Source: Prevotellaceae bacterium
GTDB taxonomy: Bacteria; Bacteroidota; Bacteroidia; Bacteroidales; UBA932
Direction: 5' to 3'
Assembly: GCA_031264645.1 (NCBI GenBank)
Contig: JAISDR010000240.1
Span: 1 to 12,043 of the forward strand
DNA: 12,043 nucleotides
Each line of letters begins with the position of its first letter. Within the stretch, counting starts at the first letter, position 1. The notes under the pieces were generated by a model. It was not told where the DNA came from, did no database searches, and was given only the letters and a program-made list of their open reading frames with translations. The position numbers were made by a program, and so were the translations under genes. Of the stretch, positions 7,768 through 12,043 are shown one piece after another.

Positions 7768-9036
7768 TTAATCCTGAAAATTCTGTTCTACGCGCGACAG
7801 TATAAACTCATAAAATTCAGGGTTTTTAATCTTTCCCAAAATTTCATTTGCAAATCCTGACATCAGCAGCGTTTGTGCTGCAGGCTTGCTTATTCCGCGC
7901 GATTGCATGTAGAAGAGAGCCTCTTCGTTCAACTGTCCCACAGTTGCTCCATGTGAACATTTGACGTCGTCGGCGTAGATTTCGAGTTGCGGTTTTGTAT
8001 ATATCTTTGCTCCGGTATTGAGCAGTATGTTTTTGTTCGACTGAAACGCTAAAGTTTTCTGGGCGTCGGGACGAACCAGTATGCGACCGTTGAAAACATT
8101 TACCGCCTTATTGTTCAAAATGCTTTTATACAACTCATTGCTTTGACATTCCGGCATGGCATGGTCTATAAAAGTATAATTATCCACATGTTGCTTGTCT
8201 CCGGCAACAACCAGACCGTATAAATTGCTGCAACAGTGTTTTTCAGCCAAATGTACCTCCGTATTTTGCCGGACTAATCCTCCTCCGAGAACAATATTCG
8301 AACAGTCGAAAGAACTCCCTCCATACAGCCGGCTGTAATCGGAAGAAACATGCCTGGACAGCAATCCCTTATCCTGAACACGCACAATATTAACCTGCGC
8401 ATTCCGTTCAATCACTACTTCAGAGAGATTGTTTGTCAGTGTGGGAATATCCGAAATCTCAATGTTATATTCAATGACTTCGGCTACGCTGTTTTCTCCA
8501 AAAACAAACAGGTTGTGCTGCTGGCTAAGGATATTGGCTTCCGAATCAATAATGTTGATAATCATCAATGGACGGGTGGTTTCCACTCCCGGATTTACAG
8601 TAACAAATACACCCGAAAGAGCCGTTGCAATATTCATCGCCGAAGGCAAATCGGTATTGTCAACCAGATGATTATAATACTTTTCCACGATTTCTTCATA
8701 CTCCCTCGAAGCTAAAACCAGACTGCCGTAGATAAATCCGCTTTCCGACTTGATTTCATTATTGATACACACGCCGTTAACCGTATATATCTTAATCGCC
8801 TCGGAATCGGAAAAGTCCGGTTCCGTGTATTTTTTCCATTCATAAGGATTGACGGGCACATATTCGCCTTCGAAAATATCTGCTAAAGAGGAATATTTGT
8901 ACTTTTCCTGCTTTAAATTCGGGAATCCGCTGTTTTTTATTTTCTCGAATGCCCTGTCCCTGAAACTGTTTATATAATACGGGAATAAACTTTCGGACAA
9001 ATTGGCGGCTGCATCGTATATATTTCTATAATTCAT
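7768..9036 (-). CDS. sufD: Fe-S cluster assembly scaffold protein SufD
   Basis: Beta-helix subunit of the cytoplasmic SufBC2D scaffold on which Fe-S clusters are built with sulfur delivered by SufS/SufE. Length (422 aa) fits the family. The diagnostic C-terminal motif [19 protein letters not shown] begins near residue 359, with the conserved histidine at 362, followed by [17 protein letters not shown] and the SufC-binding C-terminal helices. An N-terminal helical segment includes the usual aromatic patch, and KYKYSSL occurs near residue 45. The start codon overlaps the stop of sufC by ATGA, so the two are translationally coupled. The SufB signature is absent, and the motif set fits SufD rather than SufB. 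Neither sufS nor sufE follows; the gene ends 113 bases from the shared terminator. Confidence 0.95.
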   Translation of the reverse strand: MNYRNIYDAAANLSESLFPYYINSFRDRAFEKIKNSGFPNLKQEKYKYSSLADIFEGEYVPVNPYEWKKYTEPDFSDSEAIKIYTVNGVCINNEIKSESGFIYGSLVLASREYEEIVEKYYNHLVDNTDLPSAMNIATALSGVFVTVNPGVETTRPLMIINIIDSEANILSQQHNLFVFGENSVAEVIEYNIEISDIPTLTNNLSEVVIERNAQVNIVRVQDKGLLSRHVSSDYSRLYGGSSFDCSNIVLGGGLVRQNTEVHLAEKHCCSNLYGLVVAGDKQHVDNYTFIDHAMPECQSNELYKSILNNKAVNVFNGRILVRPDAQKTLAFQSNKNILLNTGAKIYTKPQLEIYADDVKCSHGATVGQLNEEALFYMQSRGISKPAAQTLLMSGFANEILGKIKNPEFYEFILSRVEQNFQD

Positions 9037-9782
9037 ATTTCCAAGTCTTTGAGCCAGTCATAACCTTTTTTTTCGAGTTCCAAAGCCAGTTCCCTGCCGG
9101 CAGATTTCACTATCTTACCTTTATATAATACGTGTACAAAATCGGGTACAATATAATCCAGCAAACGCTGATAGTGCGTAATCAGGATAAGAGCCTTGTC
9201 CGGCGTTTTGAGTTTGTTAACGCCTTCGGAGACAATTCTCAAGGCATCAATATCCAGCCCGCTGTCGGTTTCGTCCAGAATTGCCAGCTTCGGGTCTAAA
9301 ATTGCCATTTGAAATATCTCGTTACGTTTCTTTTCTCCGCCCGAAAACCCCTCGTTGACAGGACGGTTGACAAGCGCGGAATCCATTCCTGTCAGCGCAG
9401 CCTTTTCTCTCATCATTTTCAGAAACTCGGCGGCTTTAAGCGGCTCAAGTCCATTATATTTACGCTGTTCGTTAACTGCCGCTTTCATGAAATTGGTCAT
9501 GCTGACGCCCGGAATCTCTACCGGATACTGGAAACTCAGGAATATTCCGGAATTAGCCCTGTCTTCGGGAGACATTTCGAGCAGGTCTTTTCCCTCGAAA
9601 TCAATTTCTCCCTGCGTTACTTCAAAATTGTCGCGACCGGTAATTACCGAAGCTAAAGTGCTCTTTCCCGAACCGTTAGGTCCCATTATCGCATGTATTT
9701 CGCCTGCATGAACTTCAAGATTTATTCCTTTAAGTATCTCTTTTCCTTCAACGTTCGCATGCAGATTTGTAATTTTTATCAT
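9033..9782 (-). CDS. sufC: Fe-S cluster assembly ATPase SufC
   Basis: ABC-type ATPase that drives conformational change of the SufBC2D scaffold. All nucleotide-binding elements are present: Walker [10 protein letters not shown] (34-42), Q-loop FQYP with Gln85, signature FSGGEKKR (146-153), Walker B LAILD with catalytic Glu171, D-loop SGLD (174-177) and switch His203. The wording [19 protein letters not shown] and [14 protein letters not shown] is specific for SufC among ABC proteins. Length, 249 aa, is standard. It is the first gene of its transcript: upstream lies a 250-base AT-rich gap and then a divergent gene, so sufB, which normally precedes sufC in Bacteroidetes, is not here. Expression probably starts from the gap described separately. 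Confidence 0.97.
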   Translation of the reverse strand: MIKITNLHANVEGKEILKGINLEVHAGEIHAIMGPNGSGKSTLASVITGRDNFEVTQGEIDFEGKDLLEMSPEDRANSGIFLSFQYPVEIPGVSMTNFMKAAVNEQRKYNGLEPLKAAEFLKMMREKAALTGMDSALVNRPVNEGFSGGEKKRNEIFQMAILDPKLAILDETDSGLDIDALRIVSEGVNKLKTPDKALILITHYQRLLDYIVPDFVHVLYKGKIVKSAGRELALELEKKGYDWLKDLEI

Positions 9783-9788
9783 ATATAC

Positions 9789-9834
9789 TGTATCGTATCT
9801 AAATTATAACATTCTGTTTTGCGATACAAAAATA
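9789..9834 (-). promoter_or_regulatory. sufC: Candidate sufC promoter element with 7-bp dyad
   Basis: On the - strand TATTTTTG (plus positions 9827-9834) matches the Bacteroidetes -7 consensus TAnnTTTG exactly, but no TTTG is found 19-21 bases upstream of it. Overlapping its 3' end, TGTATCG (9789-9795) and CGATACA (9822-9828) form a 7-bp inverted repeat separated by 26 bases. It could be an operator for an iron or Fe-S sensing regulator; that is a guess from position only. Confidence 0.3.
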
Positions 9835-9944
9835 GTGAAAAAACCGAAATTAGCTGTTTTTTTCTTTCCGATATTGCCAAAATCCGGAAATTTCAAAAAA
9901 AAATATGACATTCGGACATCCTAAAAATCACTGTATTGAAACGC

Positions 9945-9961
9945 GAAAAAAAAATTTTTTC
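9945..9961. other. A-tract dyad upstream of the small HTH gene promoter
   Basis: A run of nine A followed by six T, flanked by G and C, forms GAAAAAA/TTTTTTC around three bases. More A-runs lie at 9836-9843 and 9895-9903. Such phased A-tracts bend DNA and can act as UP-like elements; the run ends eight bases before the -33 motif. It does not look like a terminator because no gene ends here. Confidence 0.4.
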
Positions 9962-9968
9962 AAAAATA

Positions 9969-10000
9969 TTTGTCAGGAATAAAATTAATGCATACTTTTC
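9969..10000 (+). promoter_or_regulatory. Bacteroidetes-type promoter for the small HTH gene
   Basis: TTTG at 9969-9972 and TACTTTTC at 9993-10000 are separated by 20 bases, within the 19-21 expected for the Bacteroides sigma-ABfr consensus TTTG / TAnnTTTG. Only the last base of the -7 box differs. Transcription would start near 10007, leaving a leader of roughly 25 bases before the ATG at 10033. Confidence 0.65.
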
Positions 10001-10032
10001 GGAGCATTTTTATCTAAAATTTAATAGCAATT

Positions 10033-10296
10033 ATGGAGACAGTGACAATAACATTCAACGAATTAAGAAGGATTAAAGACGCCCTTCCAAATGGTAGTAT
10101 TCACAAGATTGCGGCATTGTTAGATGTCAGCGAGGAAACAGTAAGAAATTATTTCGGCGGCGAGAATTTCGACCGGGGTAAAGCCATAGGGATACACTAC
10201 GAGAAGGGTCCGGAAGGAGGAATTGTGACATTTGACGATCCTACCATCCTGAATTTAGCCAAAAAAATTCTTGAGGAACACAAATTAGAGTATTAA
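10033..10296 (+). CDS. Small helix-turn-helix protein, probable DNA-binding, conserved in Bacteroidales
   Basis: An 87-residue acidic-to-neutral protein with no signal peptide or membrane segment. Residues 21-43 (GSIHKIAALLDVSEETVRNYF plus GG) read as a helix-turn-helix: a first helix IHKIAALL, turn DVS, recognition helix EETVRNYF. The second half has a short beta-like stretch (GIHYEKGPEGGIVTF) and a C-terminal helix DPTILNLAKKILEEH. I recall similar unnamed small proteins beside trxA in Bacteroides genomes; targets are not known to me. It has its own good promoter, runs divergently from sufC and precedes trxA by 75 bases, so it could regulate either neighbour or itself. No wing or ligand domain is evident. 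Confidence 0.8.
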   Translation: METVTITFNELRRIKDALPNGSIHKIAALLDVSEETVRNYFGGENFDRGKAIGIHYEKGPEGGIVTFDDPTILNLAKKILEEHKLEY

Positions 10297-10371
10297 TTGC
10301 AAGCGGAAAGTGAACAATGCCCTTCGTGTATTTGTTCCAAAATCCGTAGTTAGAAACAAAAAAATTAAAAG

Positions 10372-10689
10372 ATGGCATTAAATGTTAATAGAGCTAATTA
10401 TGATGAGGTTATCAATTCTGATAAACCTGTAGTTCTTGATTTTTGGGCAACATGGTGCGTACCCTGCAAGGTTATAGCCCCCTATATTGACGAATTAGCC
10501 TCCGAATACGAGGGTCGGGCAATTGTCGGCAAAGTCAATATGGAAGATGATAATGATGAACTGGCAATCAAGTACGGGGTGAAAAATATTCCTACCGTTC
10601 TGTTCATCAAAAACGGACAGCTGCTTGACAAGCAGGTGGGCGCAGCAGGCAAGGACGTCTTCGCGCAAAAATTGAAGGCGATATTATAG
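10372..10689 (+). CDS. trxA: Thioredoxin with CVPC active site
   Basis: Cytoplasmic disulfide reductase of classic thioredoxin size (105 aa) and fold. The active site is WCVPCK (residues 28-33, Cys29 and Cys32), preceded by the buried aspartate in VVLDFWA (Asp23). The cis-proline is Pro74 in NIPTVLFIKNG, and the C-terminal helix follows QVGAAGKDVF. There is no signal peptide, so this is not a periplasmic TlpA/ResA type. The valine between the cysteines replaces the glycine of the canonical CGPC; that residue pair tunes redox potential and partner choice, so the protein may be less strongly or differently reducing. The start ATG is preceded by an A-rich run without Shine-Dalgarno. It may share a transcript with the HTH gene. 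Confidence 0.96.
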   Translation: MALNVNRANYDEVINSDKPVVLDFWATWCVPCKVIAPYIDELASEYEGRAIVGKVNMEDDNDELAIKYGVKNIPTVLFIKNGQLLDKQVGAAGKDVFAQKLKAIL

Positions 10690-10699
10690 TTGTGCAAAA

Positions 10700-10733
10700 T
10701 ATTATGGAATAGAGTAATATCTGTTTCATAATA
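10700..10733. terminator. Long AT-rich hairpin after trxA
   Basis: Bases 10700-10713 pair with 10720-10733 over 14 positions, two of them G-U, around a 6-base loop. The stem starts 11 bases after the trxA stop. The following sequence CTGTTTACATTC lacks a real T-run, so if it ends transcription it does so weakly. It could instead protect the 3' end of the trxA message or act in the leader of the recombinase gene. Confidence 0.45.
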
Positions 10734-10802
10734 CTGTTTACATTCGACGCAGGAAACCGGAATAGAATTTCGCGGAAGTGTGTGTTTTTTACAGTTTTAT
10801 GT

Positions 10803-11735
10803 ATGGAAGATATCGGAACATTGACAGAACAGTTTATTCGTTACATGCAAACGGAAAAAAGATCATCGGAACATACGCTGCGAGCGTACAGGAACGATAT
10901 TTCCGACTTTTTCGAGTGTATCTACGACGGAGATTCAGTTATTGACGTCGACGAAATAACTGTACTGATTGTCAGGCGATGGGTTGCCGAACTGATAAAG
11001 AAAGGCTTGAATCCGCGTACGGTAAACCGTAAAACTGCCGCCTTAAATTCTTTCTTCAAATATTTGATGAGAAAGAAGAAAATTGCGCACAATCCCGCCT
11101 TCGGAATAAGCAAGCCAAAAGTCGCGAAAAAACTTCCGGCGTTTATACCGGAGGAGAAACTTGCAACTGCTCTGGATTTTTCTAAAAACAGCATCACAGA
11201 CTATTCATCGTACAGAGATTATGTAATTTTAGAAACATTCTACGCAAGCGGAATGAGAATATCCGAACTTGCAAATTTGAAACACAGAGATTTAGATTTT
11301 TCCCTGCGGCAAATCAAGGTGCTGGGCAAGCGAAACAAGGAGCGGATTATCCCCATGACGGAGAGTATCAGGCAGGTACTGGAAGAATATCTGTACAGGA
11401 AGAAAATATTTTTCCCGGATCAGGAAAATGACTGTCTTTTTTTGACTTCCAAAGGAAAAAGGATATCAATTAAAGTGGTATATTTAGGCGTTAAAAGGTC
11501 TTTGCAGCTTGGCGGTGTGACGGGAAAATCCAATCCCCATGTTCTGAGACATACATTTGCAACACACATACTTAACAACGGAGCGGATTTGAACAGCGTG
11601 AAGGAACTGCTGGGACATGCAAGTCTGGCAGCTACACAAATCTATACACACGTTACGTTTGAAAAGTTAAAAACAATTCATAATAAGGCGCATCCGCGCG
11701 CTAAGGTTAAACAATTAAAAAAATTGAAGCCATGA
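10803..11735 (+). CDS. xerC: Xer-family tyrosine recombinase (XerC/XerD type)
   Basis: Site-specific recombinase, probably resolving chromosome dimers at a dif-like site. Starting at the ATG 10803 it is 310 aa, the normal Xer size. A GTG at 10782 would only add MFFTVLC, so I reject it. The N-terminal SAM-like core-binding domain covers about 1-100 (EQFIRYMQTEKRSSEHTLRAY...LNSFFKYLMRKKK). The catalytic domain has the whole set: Arg152 in ASGMRISEL, Lys176 in VLGKRNKER, His246 and Arg249 in HVLRHTFATHIL, His272 in LLGHASLAATQIYTH and nucleophile Tyr281. No integrase-specific arm-binding domain and no flanking att repeats are seen, and it overlaps hpf by ATGA, so it looks like a resident housekeeping gene, not a mobile-element integrase. 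XerC versus XerD cannot be decided without comparison to the other Xer copy. Confidence 0.92.
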   Translation: MEDIGTLTEQFIRYMQTEKRSSEHTLRAYRNDISDFFECIYDGDSVIDVDEITVLIVRRWVAELIKKGLNPRTVNRKTAALNSFFKYLMRKKKIAHNPAFGISKPKVAKKLPAFIPEEKLATALDFSKNSITDYSSYRDYVILETFYASGMRISELANLKHRDLDFSLRQIKVLGKRNKERIIPMTESIRQVLEEYLYRKKIFFPDQENDCLFLTSKGKRISIKVVYLGVKRSLQLGGVTGKSNPHVLRHTFATHILNNGADLNSVKELLGHASLAATQIYTHVTFEKLKTIHNKAHPRAKVKQLKKLKP

Positions 11736-12025
11736 ACTTAAATGTACAATCCATCAAATTTGATGCAGACAAAAAACTCATTGAGTTTATTGAGAAGAAG
11801 ATTTCAAAATTGGAGAAATTCTTCGATGGAATCGTTGGCGCTGACGTTTTCCTAAGATTAAACAGTCAGCCTGTTGAAAACAAAAAAGTAGAAATTCGCC
11901 TGAAAATCCCCGGATACGATGTGTTCGCAGAACGGGAATCGAAGAGTTTCGAAGAATCTACAGATTTATGCATTGATGCGCTGAAATCGCAGCTTACTAA
12001 AGCAAAAGAAAAAATGAGGGCATAA
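11732..12025 (+). CDS. hpf: Short-form ribosome hibernation promoting factor (HPF/RaiA)
   Basis: Small cytoplasmic protein that binds the decoding region of the 30S subunit and silences ribosomes under stress or slow growth. At 97 aa it consists only of the S30AE domain: MNLNVQSIKFDADKKLIEFI, helix KKISKLEKFFDGI, strands DVFLRLNS and KVEIRLKIPGYDVFAERES, and the second helix FEESTDLCIDALKSQLTKAKEK. It lacks the C-terminal dimerization domain of long HPF, so it is the short type. Its ATG overlaps the recombinase stop (ATGA), implying translational coupling. In Bacteroidetes this recombinase-hpf pair commonly lies just before tRNA genes and tuf, which may follow beyond the window end. Confidence 0.94.
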   Translation: MNLNVQSIKFDADKKLIEFIEKKISKLEKFFDGIVGADVFLRLNSQPVENKKVEIRLKIPGYDVFAERESKSFEESTDLCIDALKSQLTKAKEKMRA

Positions 12026-12043
12026 TTTTTAAAGATTCAATAG

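Noticed and set aside
10312..10337. 6-bp inverted repeat GAACAA/TTGTTC in the gap before trxA
   Set aside because: Too short with a 14-base loop to support a terminator or operator call.
10782..10802. GTG start extending the recombinase by seven codons
   Set aside because: The added MFFTVLC is hydrophobic and unlike Xer N-termini, and the ATG at 10803 gives the normal length.
10803..11735. Integrase of a mobile element
   Set aside because: No attachment-site repeats, tRNA or element genes nearby, Xer-like length, and ATGA coupling to hpf argue for a resident Xer gene.

Overview
The window looks like a piece of a Bacteroidota chromosome, most likely order Bacteroidales. The evidence is a SusC/SusD pair followed by two lipoproteins of polysaccharide-utilization type, Bacteroidetes-style promoter spacing (TTTG-N20-TACTTTTC) before one gene, A-rich translation starts without obvious Shine-Dalgarno sequences, and a Bacteroidales-like set of housekeeping genes (suf, thioredoxin, Xer recombinase, short HPF). 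Genus cannot be fixed from sequence alone.

Left part (1-7655, + strand). A 236-base AT-rich leader with several small stem-loops, two of which compete for the same strand, precedes a four-gene outer-membrane uptake operon. It encodes a SusC-type TonB-dependent transporter, a long (700 aa) SusD-type lipoprotein, a lipoprotein with two fibronectin-III-like repeats and a discoidin-like C-terminus (DUF4959/DUF5126/DUF5000 type), and a DUF4998-type lipoprotein. Spacing is tight and the operon ends in a strong hairpin with T-runs on both flanks. No glycoside hydrolase, lyase, sulfatase, ECF sigma/anti-sigma pair or hybrid two-component sensor lies in the window. The visible unit therefore binds and imports a glycan (or glycopeptide) whose identity cannot be read here.

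Middle (7768-9782, - strand). sufC and sufD overlap by ATGA and converge on the uptake operon. They encode the ATPase and one scaffold subunit of the SufBC2D Fe-S assembly complex. sufB, sufS and sufE are not adjacent in the window, so the partners must be elsewhere.

Right part (10033-12025, + strand). Divergent from sufC, behind a good Bacteroidetes promoter and A-tracts, come a small helix-turn-helix protein of 87 aa, a thioredoxin with a CVPC active site, a Xer-family tyrosine recombinase with the full catalytic set, and a short ribosome hibernation factor overlapping the recombinase by ATGA. Sampled lines of this part are clearly poorer in G+C than the uptake operon.

I see no tRNA, rRNA, CRISPR array, insertion sequence or prophage. 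The most unusual items are the competing stem-loops in the susC leader, three 18-base tandem repeats that carry both candidate start codons of the third uptake gene, the sufCD pair without sufB, and the CVPC thioredoxin.
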